Source: Paucibacter sp. Y2R2-4
Lineage (GTDB): Bacteria; Pseudomonadota; Gammaproteobacteria; Burkholderiales; Burkholderiaceae_C
Assembly: GCF_025717535.1 (NCBI RefSeq)
Contig: NZ_JAJIRO010000002.1
Span: 620,001-684,000 of the forward strand
Length of the DNA: 64,000 nucleotides
Direction of reading: 5' to 3'
Shown here: positions 34,485-43,836 of the stretch, piece by piece
How positions within the stretch are numbered: the first letter of the stretch is position 1
How the letters are laid out: each line of letters opens with the position of its first letter
The notes under the pieces: generated by a model
What the model saw: the letters and a program-made list of their open reading frames with translations, nothing else
Told to the model about the DNA's origin: nothing
The model's database searches: none
Translations under genes and position numbers: made by a program

Positions 34485-37400
34485 ATGAAGCTCCTACAAG
34501 CTGCGTTAGTCACGGCCATCAGCGCGGCCCTGCTCAATATGAGCGCACATAGCGCCCCGCTCAGCCAAGCGCAGAGCGCCGGCCCGAGCGCAGGCTTTTA
34601 CCGCCAGCCCGCCCTGCATGGCGAACAGCTGGTTTTGGTGGCCGAGGGCGATCTCTGGCGGGTTGCCGCCAGCGGCGGCCGGGCTGAACGGCTGACAACC
34701 CATTTGGGCAACGAGACCATGCCTGCGGTTTCACCCGACGGTCGATGGCTGGCCTTTGTGGCCCAGTACGACGGGCCGGGCGATGTCTATCTGATGCCCA
34801 TGCAAGGTGGCGTGCCCAAGCGCATGACTTGGAACGCTGCGGCCCAGAAGGTCTGGGGCTTCAGCGCCCAAGGCGAACTGCTGCTCAGTGGCCCTGCACA
34901 AGATGGTCGCCCGGTCAGCCAGCTTTATGCCATCGACATCCAAAGCGGTCAGCGGCGCGCGCTGCCCGTGGGCCAAGCCAGCGATGGCGCGCTGAGTGCC
35001 GACGGTCGCCAGCTCTATTTCACTCGCAACGGCTTGCAAAGCGACAACGCCAAGCAATACCGTGGCGGCGCAAGAGCGCGGCTTTGGGCCCTGGACCTGA
35101 ACGCCCAAACCGAAGCCCGCCCCTTGCTGACCGAAGGCGCCAATGACTCACGTCCCATGCCCTATCAGCTGGCCGACGGGTCGGCGCGTATTGCCTTTTT
35201 GTCGGACCGGGACGGCACGGTGAACCTGTGGTCGGTCAACGCGCAAGGCCAAGACCTGCGTCAACACAGCCGCTTCAAGGGCTGGGACATCCGCCACGCC
35301 TCCATCAGCGGCAATAAGGTCAGCGTGTCCGTGGGCGCAGACATTCATGTGCTGGATCTGGCCGAGACGCAAGCCAGCGAAGGCCAAAAGCTGGCCATCC
35401 AACTGAGCGGTGACTTTGCCCAGCAGCGCGAGCGCTGGGTCAAGAAGCCACAGGATTTTCTGACTCACACCGCCCTGGCCCCCAATGGCGAACGGGTGCT
35501 GCTGAGCAGCCGCGGCCATTTGGCCACCCAAGGCACCGGCGCCCTGCGCCGCGCCGAGTTGCCGCAGCCTGCTGATGGCCGCTGCCTGCAAGCCGCCTTC
35601 AGCGCCGACAGCCTGCAGGTCTTTGCTATCTGCGACTTCAGCGGTGAACGTGAGATCTGGCGCTTTGCCGCCAATGGCCTGAGCCCAGCGCAGCAAATCA
35701 CGCGAGACGCTCCAGCCATGCGTACCCAGTTGCAGCCCTCGCCCGACGGCCGCCATCTGGCCCATGTGGACAAAGAAGGGCGGCTGTTCCTGACCGAGCT
35801 CAAATCCGGCACAAGCCAGCTGATCGCCCATGACCAGCGCAGTGCCAGCATCAATCACCTGAGCTGGTCGCCTGACGGCCAAGTGCTGGCCTTCACTCAG
35901 CCCTTGCGCAATAACAACCGCGAGCAGATCCAGCTGCATGACTTGAAGACGGGCAAGACCCACACCGTCAGCAGCGACCGTTATGACAGCGAGGCGCCCG
36001 CCTTCAGCTCGGACGGCCGCTGGCTGTACTTCATCTCCAAGCGCAACTTTGAAGTCAGCGTCAACACCAGTCCCTGGGGCGACCGCAATATGGGTCCCAC
36101 CTTTGACCGACGCGCCAAGCTTTATGCCCTGGCCTTGCAGCCCGGTTTGCGCTTCCCTTTCGCCGCCAAGGATGAACTGACACCAGCCGAGGGCGGCACC
36201 GACGGGAAAGAAGGCAAAGAAGGTAAGAGCGAAGCCAAACCCGAAGGCAAGGCGGAGGCCAAACCCAAGAATGCGGCGGACGGAAAAGCCGAGAACAAGG
36301 TCGAGGCCAAGCCCGCCATTGTTTGGGCCGGCCTGAACGAACGGCTGTTTGAAGTGCCACTGCCAGCTGGCAACTACAGCGCCTTGCGCACCGAAGGCAA
36401 GCGGCTCTGGTTCTTGGACAGCGAAAGTGGCGCCGACCGCAAGCCTGCTTTGAAGTCTCTTGCGATTGACCGTTTGGGCGGCAAGGCCGAAACCGTGGCC
36501 GAGGACGTCAAAAGCTTCGAACTCAGCGCCGACGGCAAAAAGTTGATGCTGGTGAAGAACCCAGCTGGGCCCGGCGTGGCATCGGAAATCTTGCTGGTCG
36601 AAGCGGCGCCGAAATTGCCGGCTGAGGCCGCCAAGTTCCAGATCAAATGGAGCGACTGGCAGATCGCCATCGACCCCAAGGCGGAATGGCGCCAGATGTT
36701 TGCCGACGCGTGGCGCATGCAGCGCGACCATTTCTACGACAAGGCCATGCACGGCGTCGATTGGGTGGCCACGCGTGCCAAGTACGCCCCCTTGGTCGAA
36801 CGGGTGACCGACCGGGCCGAGTTGGCCGAACTGATGGCACAGATGGCCGGGGAGCTCAGTGCCTTGCACAGCCAGGTGGGCGCCAGCGATGTGCGCACAA
36901 CGCCGGAAGAGCCAGGCTTGGCGGGCCTAGGCGCACGACTGTCTCGCCATGCCAAGGGCTGGCGCATCGATCACATCTACCTCAGCGACCCTGAGCTGCC
37001 AAACGACTTATCGCCACTGGCCGCGGCGGGTTTGAACATCCAAGTGGGCGACGTGATTACCGCCATCAACGGACGCAAGACCACCGAGGCCACGGACCTG
37101 GCCGAACTCTTGCGAGGCCATGCCGGCAAGCAAGTGCTTTTGCAGTTGATCAAGGCGGATGGCAAGGAGATTCAGCAGGTGGTGAGCCCGGTTGCGCAGC
37201 GTCGCGAACAACAACTGCGCTACGGCGACTGGCGCTACTCACGCGCTCGCGCGGTCGAAAAGGCTTCGGACGGCCGCATCGGTTACCTGCATCTGCGCGC
37301 CATGGGCAAAGACGATATCGCTGACTTTGTGCGCGAGTTCTATGCGCAGTCGGACCGCGAAGGCCTGATCATCGACGTGCGCTTCAATGGCGGCGGCAGC

Positions 37401-37889
37401 ATCGACAGCTGGATTCTGGAAAAGCTGATGCGCCGCAGCTGGGCTTTCTGGCAGAGCCGCTCGCCCGAGGGCGCGCCGCCTTACGCCAATATGCAAGAGG
37501 CCTTCCGCGGCCATTTGGTGGTGCTGGCCAATGAAGAAACCTATTCCGACGGCGAAACCTTTGCCGAAGGCATCAAGCGCTTGGGCCTGGGGCCGGTGAT
37601 TGGCAAGACCACCTCGGGCGCGGGTGTGTGGTTGTCGGATCAGAACCGCCTGCTCGATAACGGCATCATGCGCGCCGCTGAGAGCGGCCAGATCAGTGCA
37701 GACGGGCAGTTCTTGATCGAAGGCGTGGGCGTGAAGCCTGATATCGAGGTGGACAACCCGCCACGCGCCAGCTTCCTCGGCGGCGATGCGCAGTTGGACG
37801 CGGCCATCGCTCTGCTGAAAAAAGCCATGACGGACAAGCCCCTGCAAGCCGTTAAGCCCGGCGCTTATCCAAGGCCACTGAAGCAGTAA
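34485..37889 (+). CDS. Secreted tricorn-like S41 protease with TolB-type beta-propeller
   Basis: A 1134-residue exported peptidase. After a signal peptide (AALLNMSAHSAP) come two sets of WD40/PD40 propeller repeats (VSPDGRWLAFVAQYDG, LSWSPDGQVLAFTQ, FSSDGRWLYFISKRN), a Lys/Glu/Ala-rich linker near residues 575-605, a C1-like helical region, a PDZ domain (about 840-905, GLNIQVGDVITAINGRKTTEATDLAELL) and the S41 catalytic domain with FNGGGSIDSWIL and NEETYSDGETFAEG, in which Ser is the likely nucleophile. The Ser-His pair of archaeal tricorn reads LSALHS here, keeping His. Probably degrades peptides in the periplasm or outside. Flanked by a strong terminator. Confidence 0.88.
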   Translation: MKLLQAALVTAISAALLNMSAHSAPLSQAQSAGPSAGFYRQPALHGEQLVLVAEGDLWRVAASGGRAERLTTHLGNETMPAVSPDGRWLAFVAQYDGPGDVYLMPMQGGVPKRMTWNAAAQKVWGFSAQGELLLSGPAQDGRPVSQLYAIDIQSGQRRALPVGQASDGALSADGRQLYFTRNGLQSDNAKQYRGGARARLWALDLNAQTEARPLLTEGANDSRPMPYQLADGSARIAFLSDRDGTVNLWSVNAQGQDLRQHSRFKGWDIRHASISGNKVSVSVGADIHVLDLAETQASEGQKLAIQLSGDFAQQRERWVKKPQDFLTHTALAPNGERVLLSSRGHLATQGTGALRRAELPQPADGRCLQAAFSADSLQVFAICDFSGEREIWRFAANGLSPAQQITRDAPAMRTQLQPSPDGRHLAHVDKEGRLFLTELKSGTSQLIAHDQRSASINHLSWSPDGQVLAFTQPLRNNNREQIQLHDLKTGKTHTVSSDRYDSEAPAFSSDGRWLYFISKRNFEVSVNTSPWGDRNMGPTFDRRAKLYALALQPGLRFPFAAKDELTPAEGGTDGKEGKEGKSEAKPEGKAEAKPKNAADGKAENKVEAKPAIVWAGLNERLFEVPLPAGNYSALRTEGKRLWFLDSESGADRKPALKSLAIDRLGGKAETVAEDVKSFELSADGKKLMLVKNPAGPGVASEILLVEAAPKLPAEAAKFQIKWSDWQIAIDPKAEWRQMFADAWRMQRDHFYDKAMHGVDWVATRAKYAPLVERVTDRAELAELMAQMAGELSALHSQVGASDVRTTPEEPGLAGLGARLSRHAKGWRIDHIYLSDPELPNDLSPLAAAGLNIQVGDVITAINGRKTTEATDLAELLRGHAGKQVLLQLIKADGKEIQQVVSPVAQRREQQLRYGDWRYSRARAVEKASDGRIGYLHLRAMGKDDIADFVREFYAQSDREGLIIDVRFNGGGSIDSWILEKLMRRSWAFWQSRSPEGAPPYANMQEAFRGHLVVLANEETYSDGETFAEGIKRLGLGPVIGKTTSGAGVWLSDQNRLLDNGIMRAAESGQISADGQFLIEGVGVKPDIEVDNPPRASFLGGDAQLDAAIALLKKAMTDKPLQAVKPGAYPRPLKQ

Positions 37890-37891
37890 TG

Positions 37892-37917
37892 AAAAAGGGA
37901 GGCTGCGGCCTCCCTTT
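37892..37917 (+). terminator. Bidirectional terminator between the tricorn protease and tyrS
   Basis: Ten-base stem AAAGGGAGGC / GCCTCCCTTT with TGCG loop (37894-37917), with an A-run on one side and TTT on the other. It separates the convergent protease (plus) and tyrS (minus) genes. Confidence 0.8.
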
Positions 37918-37949
37918 CTACTTCCCGCGCCTTACGCGCAAAAAGCCGG

Positions 37950-39215
37950 TCAACTCAAGATCACGCGCGCGAATTTGCGCTTGCCCACTTGCAGGACAAC
38001 GGTGCCAGCCTCCACTTTCAGCGCCTTGTCGCTGATGACGACTCCGTCAATGCGAACGCCGCCCTGTTCAATCATGCGGGTGCCCTCGCCATTGGAGGCC
38101 ACCAAGCCGGCCGATTTCAACAAGCTTGGCAAGCCCATAGGCGCACCACTCAGAGTCACTTCAGGAATCTCATCCGGAATGCCGCCTTTGGCGCGGTTGT
38201 TGAAGTCGGCCTCGGCTTCATCCGCAGCTTGAGCGCTGTGGAAGCGAGCCGTGATTTCCTTGGCCAGCATGACCTTGGCATCCTTGGGGTTGCGGCCGCC
38301 GTCGATCTCACGCTTGAGCGCGGCAATCGCATCGCTGCTTTGGAAGCTCAGCAGATTGAACCACTTCCACATCAAGTCATCGCTGATCGACAAAACCTTG
38401 GCAAACATGGTGTTGGCCGGCTCGCTGATGCCGATGTAATTGTTTTTAGACTTGGACATCTTCTCTACGCCGTCCAAGCCTTCCAGCAGCGGCATGGTCA
38501 AGATGCACTGCGGCGACTGACCGTATTCCTGCTGCAGATGGCGGCCCATCAGCAAGTTGAACTTCTGGTCAGTGCCACCCAACTCCAAATCGCTCTTCAA
38601 GGCCACCGAGTCATAGCCCTGCATCAGCGGGTAGAGGAACTCATGCACCGAGATCGGCGTTTGCGCGGCGAAGCGCTTGGTGAAGTCGTCGCGCTCCATC
38701 ATGCGAGCCACGGTGTACTTGGCGGCCAGCTGAATCATGCCGCGCGCGCCCAGCGGGTCGCTCCACTCGGAGTTGTAGCGGATCTCGGTCTTGCTCTCGT
38801 CCAGCACCAGCTTGGCCTGGGCGTAATAGGTCTCGGCGTTGGCCTTGATCTGCTCGGCCGTCAGCGGCGGGCGGGTGGCGTTGCGGCCGGACGGATCGCC
38901 GATCATGGAAGTGAAGTCGCCGATCAGAAAGATCACCTGGTGGCCCAGGTCCTGCAGCTGGCGCATCTTGTTCAGCACCACGGTGTGGCCGATGTGGATG
39001 TCGGGGGCTGTGGGGTCCAGGCCCAGCTTGATGCGCAGCGGCACGCCGGTGGCCTCGGATTTGGCCAGCTTTTGCAACCAGTCCGCCTCGGGCAGCAGCT
39101 CGTCACAAGCACGCAAAGAGACCGCCATCGCCTCGCGCACTTTGTCGGTGATCGGATAGCTGGGCTTGGCCGAGCTTGGGGGATTGACAGGCGCGGGCGT
39201 TTGCTTTTCGGTCAT
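37950..39215 (-). CDS. tyrS: Tyrosyl-tRNA synthetase
   Basis: Class I aminoacyl-tRNA synthetase charging tRNA-Tyr in the cytoplasm. The 421-residue product has the HIGH motif ([17 protein letters not shown]), the KMSKS loop ([12 protein letters not shown]) and a C-terminal S4 RNA-binding domain ([23 protein letters not shown], about 355-415). The arrangement of HIGH and KMSKS spacing is that of the TyrS-2 (TyrZ-like) subfamily. It is divergent from the M23 peptidase gene, a common arrangement in beta- and gammaproteobacteria. Confidence 0.96.
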   Translation of the reverse strand: MTEKQTPAPVNPPSSAKPSYPITDKVREAMAVSLRACDELLPEADWLQKLAKSEATGVPLRIKLGLDPTAPDIHIGHTVVLNKMRQLQDLGHQVIFLIGDFTSMIGDPSGRNATRPPLTAEQIKANAETYYAQAKLVLDESKTEIRYNSEWSDPLGARGMIQLAAKYTVARMMERDDFTKRFAAQTPISVHEFLYPLMQGYDSVALKSDLELGGTDQKFNLLMGRHLQQEYGQSPQCILTMPLLEGLDGVEKMSKSKNNYIGISEPANTMFAKVLSISDDLMWKWFNLLSFQSSDAIAALKREIDGGRNPKDAKVMLAKEITARFHSAQAADEAEADFNNRAKGGIPDEIPEVTLSGAPMGLPSLLKSAGLVASNGEGTRMIEQGGVRIDGVVISDKALKVEAGTVVLQVGKRKFARVILS

Positions 39216-39266
39216 GACAAGAGGCTGGGCTCGGGTAAAGCCTTGATTTATCGGGTTTTCTAGACG

Positions 39267-39293
39267 TTGACGCGGCGATTGACTCTGTATACT
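39267..39293 (+). promoter_or_regulatory. Candidate promoter of the M23 peptidase-anmK unit
   Basis: TTGACG (39267-39272) and TATACT (39288-39293) on the plus strand are separated by 15 bases, slightly short of the optimum. It would give a leader of about 140 bases before the start at 39440. Confidence 0.4.
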
Positions 39294-39334
39294 CGCGCCT
39301 AGTTTTCGATGACACCCCCCATAAGTTGGTGAGA

Positions 39335-39415
39335 TGTCGCGAAAAGATCAATTCTAGTGGACGCGATTCATGGCATTCGCGACACATTTGTCAGACGCCC
39401 GGCCAAGCAGGCGTC
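39335..39415 (+). other. Structured 5' leader before the M23 peptidase
   Basis: Two inverted repeats lie in the predicted leader: TGTCGCGAA (39335-39343) with TTCGCGACA (39376-39384), and GACGCC (39394-39399) with GGCGTC (39410-39415). Neither is followed by a T-run. They could form a folded leader that affects translation or mRNA stability. No known riboswitch recognised. Confidence 0.35.
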
Positions 39416-39439
39416 AAAACAAGAAGAACTTGGGATTTG

Positions 39440-40831
39440 ATGAGCGTGACTGACCGGATGAACGATGTGAAACAGGCTCTGGCGCGAGCCGAAGCCTTTG
39501 CCGCCCGCCATCCCCGTGCCTTGACGGGTACTGTGGTCGGCCTGCTCAGCGGCTTTGCCGTGACGGCTTTTGGTATCGCCCCCCTGGCCCCCGATGCCCG
39601 CGACCTGCCCCAGAGCACCGTCGTTGAAGCTAGCCAAACCCACGATCTTGAAGAACAGCTGGCCGCCTTGGCCGAGCACAAGATTGGCCTGAGCCGCAGC
39701 GAATTGACCCGCAGCAGCGACACGGTGGAAAGCCTCTTCAAACGCCTCGGCGCTTTTGACCCAGCGGCGGCTCAGTTCCTGCGCACCGATCCTTTGGCCA
39801 AACGTGTCTTGCAAGGCCGCGCCGGCAAGTCGGTGCAATTGGTGGCCGATGCCTCGGGCAATGTGCAGACATTGGTCGCCCGCTTCCCCTCCGACAAGGC
39901 CGAGCAGCAATCCACGCATTTCAGCCGACTCAGCATCACCCGCAGCGGCAAGACCTTCAGCTCCAAGCTGGAAACTGCCGAGTTGCAAGCCCAGATTCGC
40001 CTCGGCAGCGGGTCCATCCAGACCTCGCTGTTCGCCGCGACCGATGAAGCCCGCATCCCTGACGCCATCGCTTCGCAGATGGCCGATATGTTCTCCGGCG
40101 AAATCGACTTCCACCGCGAGCTTCGCAAGGGCGATCGCTTCTCGGTCGTTTACGAAAGTCTGACCGCAGACGGCGAAGCCGTCACCTGGGACAACGGCGC
40201 CAGCGGCCGCGTCATTGCCGGCGAGTTCGTCAACAACGGCCGCAGCCATTCGGCAGTTTGGTTCAAAGACAGCGCCACCGGCAAGGGCAGCTTCTATGGC
40301 TTTGACGGCCAGAGCAAGCGCCGCGCTTTCTTGGCCAGCCCTATGGAGTTCTCGCGCATCACCTCCGGTTTCGCGATGCGCTTCCACCCGATTCACCAGA
40401 CTTGGCGCGCCCACCTCGGCGTGGACTACGGCGCACCGACCGGCACGCCGGTCCGAACCGTTGGCGATGGCTTGGTTGAGTTTGCCGGCTGGCAAAACGG
40501 CTTCGGCAATGTGGTCCATGTGCGCCACAACGGCGACCGCACCACGGTCTACGCCCACCTGAGCCGCATCGACGTAAAGAAGGGCCAGCGCATTGAGCAA
40601 GGGCAAAAGCTGGGCGCTGTTGGCGCCACCGGCTGGGCCACAGGCCCGCATCTGCACTTCGAATTCCGCGTCAAGGGCGCCCACCAAGACCCCCGCGTAA
40701 TCGCTCGCGCCTCCGAGGCCGTGACCTTGCCGAACTACGCACGCGCGCAGTTCAAGCAGACCGTCGCCAGCGTTCAGTCCCAATTGCAGGTGGCACAGAC
40801 CATGGACGGCGGCGTCAGCGGCGCCGATTGA
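39440..40831 (+). CDS. M23 family murein DD-endopeptidase (MepM-like)
   Basis: Zinc metallopeptidase that cuts peptidoglycan cross-links in the periplasm. From the ATG at 39440 it has 463 residues: a cytoplasmic N-terminus, one membrane anchor or signal (GTVVGLLSGFAVTAFGIAPL), an OapA/LysM-like domain (about 70-160) and a C-terminal M23 domain with the metal motifs HLGVDYGAP (HxxxD) and GPHLHFEFRV (HxH). Neighbouring anmK recycles anhydro-MurNAc released by wall turnover, which fits. An upstream in-phase frame to 39326 is unlikely to be translated because it lies within the structured leader. Confidence 0.9.
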   Translation: MSVTDRMNDVKQALARAEAFAARHPRALTGTVVGLLSGFAVTAFGIAPLAPDARDLPQSTVVEASQTHDLEEQLAALAEHKIGLSRSELTRSSDTVESLFKRLGAFDPAAAQFLRTDPLAKRVLQGRAGKSVQLVADASGNVQTLVARFPSDKAEQQSTHFSRLSITRSGKTFSSKLETAELQAQIRLGSGSIQTSLFAATDEARIPDAIASQMADMFSGEIDFHRELRKGDRFSVVYESLTADGEAVTWDNGASGRVIAGEFVNNGRSHSAVWFKDSATGKGSFYGFDGQSKRRAFLASPMEFSRITSGFAMRFHPIHQTWRAHLGVDYGAPTGTPVRTVGDGLVEFAGWQNGFGNVVHVRHNGDRTTVYAHLSRIDVKKGQRIEQGQKLGAVGATGWATGPHLHFEFRVKGAHQDPRVIARASEAVTLPNYARAQFKQTVASVQSQLQVAQTMDGGVSGAD

Positions 40832-40873
40832 GGCGACGACTGAGGCGACTTACTCGTTCAGCCCAAAGCACAC

Positions 40874-41998
40874 ATGCCCAGGCCGCGTGACCTCTTCATC
40901 GGCCTGATGTCTGGCACCTCGCTGGACGGCGTCGACGGCATCATCGCTCGCTTTCCAGAAGCCGGCGGCGGCATGCAGGTCTTGAACCACTTGCACCAGC
41001 CCTTCTCCGGCGCCTTGCGAGATGAATTGCTGACTCTGAACAGCCCGGGCGAGAACGAGCTGCATCGCAGCGCTCTGGCCGCGACCGCCGTCGCTCGCAG
41101 CTATGCCGATCTGGTCGCTCAGTTGCTAGAGCTGAGTGAGCTGCCCAACACGGCCATCACCGCCATTGGCGCGCATGGCCAGACAGTCCGGCATCGCCCG
41201 GGCGAGTTCGATGGCTGCGGCTATACCGTGCAACTGCTCAATGGCGCCCTGCTGGCCGAACAGAGCGGCATCGCCGTGGTGTGTGATTTACGCAACCGCG
41301 ATGTCGCCGCAGGCGGCCAGGGCGCACCCTTGGTGCCCGCTTTTCATCGCGCCCAGTTTGGACGATTGGAACGCGACGTCGCCGTCCTGAATATTGGCGG
41401 CATCAGCAATATCAGCCTACTGGAACGCACGGGTGGCACGCTGGGCTTTGACTGCGGCCCCGGCAACTGTTTGATGGACTTATGGGTCGCCGAGCATTTA
41501 GGCCACGCCTATGACGCCGCTGGCGCCTGGGCCGCGAGCGGGCGAGTCGTGCCAGACCTGCTCAGCCAGATGTTGGCCGAGCCCTTCTTTGCGCTGGCGC
41601 CACCCCGCAGCACGGGGCGCGACTTGTTCAACCGCGACTGGTTACAAGCGCAAATCGCTTCTTCAGGCCCGCACGCCGCACAGGACGTACAAGCCACTTT
41701 GCTTGAGCTGACAGCGCATGGCGTGGTGGACAGCCTTCGCAGGCATGCCGTTTCCACCCAAGATCTGCTGGTCTGCGGCGGCGGCGCTCTCAATGCCCAC
41801 CTGATGCAGCGGCTGCAAGCCCTGCTACCCGGCATCAAGGTCTTGCCGACCGACGCCCGCGGCCTGCCCGCCATGCAAGTGGAAGCGGCCGCCTTCGCCT
41901 GGCTGGCCATGCGCCATGTGCGCGGTCTGCCCGGCAATTTGGCTGCCGCCACCGGCGCGGCAGGCCCACGACTCCTTGGCGCCCTCTATCCCGCCTGA
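40874..41998 (+). CDS. anmK: Anhydro-N-acetylmuramic acid kinase
   Basis: Cleaves and phosphorylates 1,6-anhydro-MurNAc to MurNAc-6-phosphate in cell-wall recycling. The 374-residue product starts with FIGLMSGTSLDGVDGIIARF, has GAHGQTVRHRP, the catalytic region VCDLRNRDVAAGGQGAPLVPAFH, NIGGISNISLL and the second ATP-binding motif DLLVCGGGALNAHLMQRL, all diagnostic. It follows the M23 peptidase after 42 bases, so the two are probably one unit. A terminator follows. Confidence 0.97.
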   Translation: MPRPRDLFIGLMSGTSLDGVDGIIARFPEAGGGMQVLNHLHQPFSGALRDELLTLNSPGENELHRSALAATAVARSYADLVAQLLELSELPNTAITAIGAHGQTVRHRPGEFDGCGYTVQLLNGALLAEQSGIAVVCDLRNRDVAAGGQGAPLVPAFHRAQFGRLERDVAVLNIGGISNISLLERTGGTLGFDCGPGNCLMDLWVAEHLGHAYDAAGAWAASGRVVPDLLSQMLAEPFFALAPPRSTGRDLFNRDWLQAQIASSGPHAAQDVQATLLELTAHGVVDSLRRHAVSTQDLLVCGGGALNAHLMQRLQALLPGIKVLPTDARGLPAMQVEAAAFAWLAMRHVRGLPGNLAAATGAAGPRLLGALYPA

Positions 41999-42016
41999 AC
42001 CTCAGCTTCAGCCATG

Positions 42017-42046
42017 AAAAAAGCCACCAGAAGCTGGTGGCTTTTT
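42017..42046 (+). terminator. Bidirectional terminator between anmK and erpA
   Basis: Nine-base perfect stem AGCCACCAG / CTGGTGGCT with three-base loop, preceded by six A and followed by TTTTT (42042-42046). Serves the convergent anmK (plus) and erpA (minus). Confidence 0.88.
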
Positions 42047-42065
42047 GCTGAGAGAAAAACTCTCG

Positions 42066-42440
42066 TCACACAGAGAAGCTCGAACCGCAACCACAGGTCG
42101 TGGTGGCATTCGGATTCTTGATCACGAACTGAGCCCCTTGCAGGTCTTCTTTGTAGTCGATTTCGGCACCCGCTAAGTACTGCAAACTCATGGCGTCGAT
42201 CAGCAGGGTGACGCCATTTTTGTTCATTTGGGTGTCGTCTTCGTTGACGGCTTCGTCGAAGGTAAATCCGTACTGGAAACCCGAGCACCCGCCGCCCTGC
42301 ACGAACACGCGCAGCTTCAATTCTGGGTTGCCTTCTTCAGCGACCAAGTCACGCACCTTGTCGGCCGCGCTGTCAGTGAAGACCAGGGGTACCGGCATGT
42401 CATCCACGGGCGACGACGAAGACTCAAGAACTGCGCTCAT
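42066..42440 (-). CDS. erpA: Iron-sulfur cluster insertion protein ErpA
   Basis: A-type carrier delivering Fe-S clusters to apoproteins such as IspG/IspH. The 124-residue product has the three conserved cysteines, one in [13 protein letters not shown] and two in the C-terminal CGCGSSF. The N-terminal 18 residues are a variable acidic/Ser tail. An IscR-like inverted repeat lies about 50 bases upstream of the start (42489-42505), which would fit Fe-S-responsive control. It follows rpsI on the same strand but is separated by the rpsI terminator. Confidence 0.95.
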   Translation of the reverse strand: MSAVLESSSSPVDDMPVPLVFTDSAADKVRDLVAEEGNPELKLRVFVQGGGCSGFQYGFTFDEAVNEDDTQMNKNGVTLLIDAMSLQYLAGAEIDYKEDLQGAQFVIKNPNATTTCGCGSSFSV

Positions 42441-42488
42441 ATTTATTCCCGATGGTTAGGCTCTAGACCCGTATTGTCCACATAAAAC

Positions 42489-42505
42489 CCGAGTAATGCA
42501 GTCGG
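42489..42505 (-). promoter_or_regulatory. IscR type 1-like operator upstream of erpA
   Basis: The minus strand reads CCGACTGCATTACTCGG, an inverted repeat that matches the IscR type 1 core YYGACTRWWWYAGTCRR at 15 of 17 positions by my count. The location before a Fe-S assembly gene supports it. The call is by eye; no iscR gene is visible in the window. Confidence 0.45.
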
Positions 42506-42584
42506 GTGATTGCAAGACCCCAAAACATCCACTGGCAATTTCGATCCAACGGCCAGCGATCTCGACAGGAGCGATGCAGAAAGT

Positions 42585-42609
42585 AAAAAGGCCGCTCGAA
42601 AGCGGCCTT
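42585..42609 (-). terminator. Rho-independent terminator of rplM-rpsI
   Basis: Nine-base perfect stem AAGGCCGCT / AGCGGCCTT with CGAA-type loop (42588-42609); on the minus strand it runs into a five-T tract. Located 53 bases after the rpsI stop. Confidence 0.85.
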
Positions 42610-42661
42610 CCAGCGTGGCCTCGCCCACCCGAAGGTGGCAAGGACCAACAGCCAAGATCGA

Positions 42662-43054
42662 TCAGCGCTTGCTGAACTGCTTCCGGCGACGAGCGCCGTG
42701 CAGACCGACCTTCTTACGCTCAACTTCACGAGCATCGCGAGTCACGAAGCCTGCGCGGCTCAGTTCGGGCTTCAGCGTTGCATCGTAGTCGATCAGAGCG
42801 CGGGTGATGCCGTGACGCAGGGCGCCGGCTTGACCCGACTCACCACCACCGTGCACGTTCACCTTGATGTCAAAGGTCTCGCCATGATTCGTCAACAGCA
42901 GAGGCTGCTTGGCGATCATGATCGAGGTCTGACGACCGAAATAGTCAGCAATGGCCTTGCCATTGACGACGATTTGGCCCGTGCCCTTCTTGATGAAGAC
43001 GCGTGCCACCGACGACTTGCGGCGGCCTGTACCGTAGTTCCAGTTTCCGATCAT
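42662..43054 (-). CDS. rpsI: 30S ribosomal protein S9
   Basis: Ribosomal protein of the small subunit head whose C-terminal tail contacts P-site tRNA. The product begins [19 protein letters not shown] and ends [14 protein letters not shown], both universal signatures; 130 residues is the standard length. Two ATG codons stand in tandem; the second (43054) is chosen because AGGA lies six bases before it. Seven-base spacing after rplM, the normal L13-S9 operon. Confidence 0.98.
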   Translation of the reverse strand: MIGNWNYGTGRRKSSVARVFIKKGTGQIVVNGKAIADYFGRQTSIMIAKQPLLLTNHGETFDIKVNVHGGGESGQAGALRHGITRALIDYDATLKPELSRAGFVTRDAREVERKKVGLHGARRRKQFSKR

Positions 43055-43063
43055 CATCGTTCC

Positions 43064-43492
43064 TTAGATTTCCAGAGCCTTGGGCTGCTGAGCGGTATGC
43101 GGGTGGGTGTCACCAGCGTAAACCTTCAGCTTCTTCACCATGGCATAGCCCAGCGGACCCTTGGGCAGCATGCCCTTGACAGCCTTTTCCAGGGCGCGAC
43201 CTGGGTGCTTGGCTTGCATGTCCTTGAACTTGGTGGCGTAGATGCCGCCCGGGAAACCCGAGTGACGGTAGTACACCTTGTCATTGGCTTTGTTGCCAGT
43301 GACGCGCAGCTTTTCTGCGTTGATGATGACGATGTAATCGCCGGTATCCACGTGAGGCGTATAAATGGCCTTGTGCTTGCCGCGCAAACGGAGTGCCACT
43401 TCGCTGGCAACACGTCCGAGCACCTTGTCGGTGGCGTCAATCACAAACCACTCGTGCGTCACTTCTGCCGGCTTGGCGCTGAAGGTCTTCAT
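43064..43492 (-). CDS. rplM: 50S ribosomal protein L13
   Basis: Early-assembly protein of the large subunit. The 142-residue product has the hallmarks [47 protein letters not shown] and [24 protein letters not shown]. Length equals the usual 142. It heads rplM-rpsI. In some bacteria the L13 mRNA leader is a binding site for L13; the 230-base leader implied by the promoter candidate at 43722 would allow this but I see no defined structure. Confidence 0.98.
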   Translation of the reverse strand: MKTFSAKPAEVTHEWFVIDATDKVLGRVASEVALRLRGKHKAIYTPHVDTGDYIVIINAEKLRVTGNKANDKVYYRHSGFPGGIYATKFKDMQAKHPGRALEKAVKGMLPKGPLGYAMVKKLKVYAGDTHPHTAQQPKALEI

Positions 43493-43836
43493 GAGTTACT
43501 TTCGAATGCTGGCTTCCTAGAGAAAGCTTAGCGGTCGGATGGCTGAATCAGGCCTTTGCACCGATCTTGTTCAGATCATTTGTTCGCTCGGTTCCGCTTA
43601 TTGTGAGCAAGACCTCCACGGTTTTAGCCAAAAAGGCTTGCACCGAAATTTCTTACTCTCGCGGCCTCTCGCGTCAGGCACAAAGACTTCTTCCCCGCAG
43701 CCAAATACGGGAAAGCCGATTATTCTAGCAGCAAGTCCGCCAATAAGAGAAGCCTTATCTCCGGACGCCCAGAGACGGGGCTGGGGCACCCAAGTTAAAA
43801 TCAGGGTTATTACGTACATTGATGGCAAGGCCTCCG
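43493..43836. other. Intergenic region between rplM and the GNAT gene
   Basis: About 344 bases without a convincing gene. It carries the probable rplM promoter (43722-43730, minus). A minus-strand open frame at 43598-43828 lacks a Shine-Dalgarno and family resemblance and overlaps this promoter, so it is not called. No RNA gene recognised. Confidence 0.5.
43722..43730 (-). promoter_or_regulatory. Candidate extended -10 promoter for rplM-rpsI
   Basis: On the minus strand TGCTAGAAT fits an extended -10 (TGn plus TAGAAT). There is no good -35 at the right distance. It would give a leader of about 220 bases before rplM. Confidence 0.3.

Noticed and set aside
37989-39263. Long plus-strand open frame opposite tyrS, and similar long antisense frames at 24355-25593, 35148-36869 and 39368-40783
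   Set aside because: High-GC codon bias on the true strand leaves open antisense frames; these lack family motifs, start signals and sensible composition.
43598-43828. 76-codon minus-strand frame between rplM and the GNAT gene
   Set aside because: Overlaps the likely rplM promoter and has no ribosome-binding site or conserved motif.
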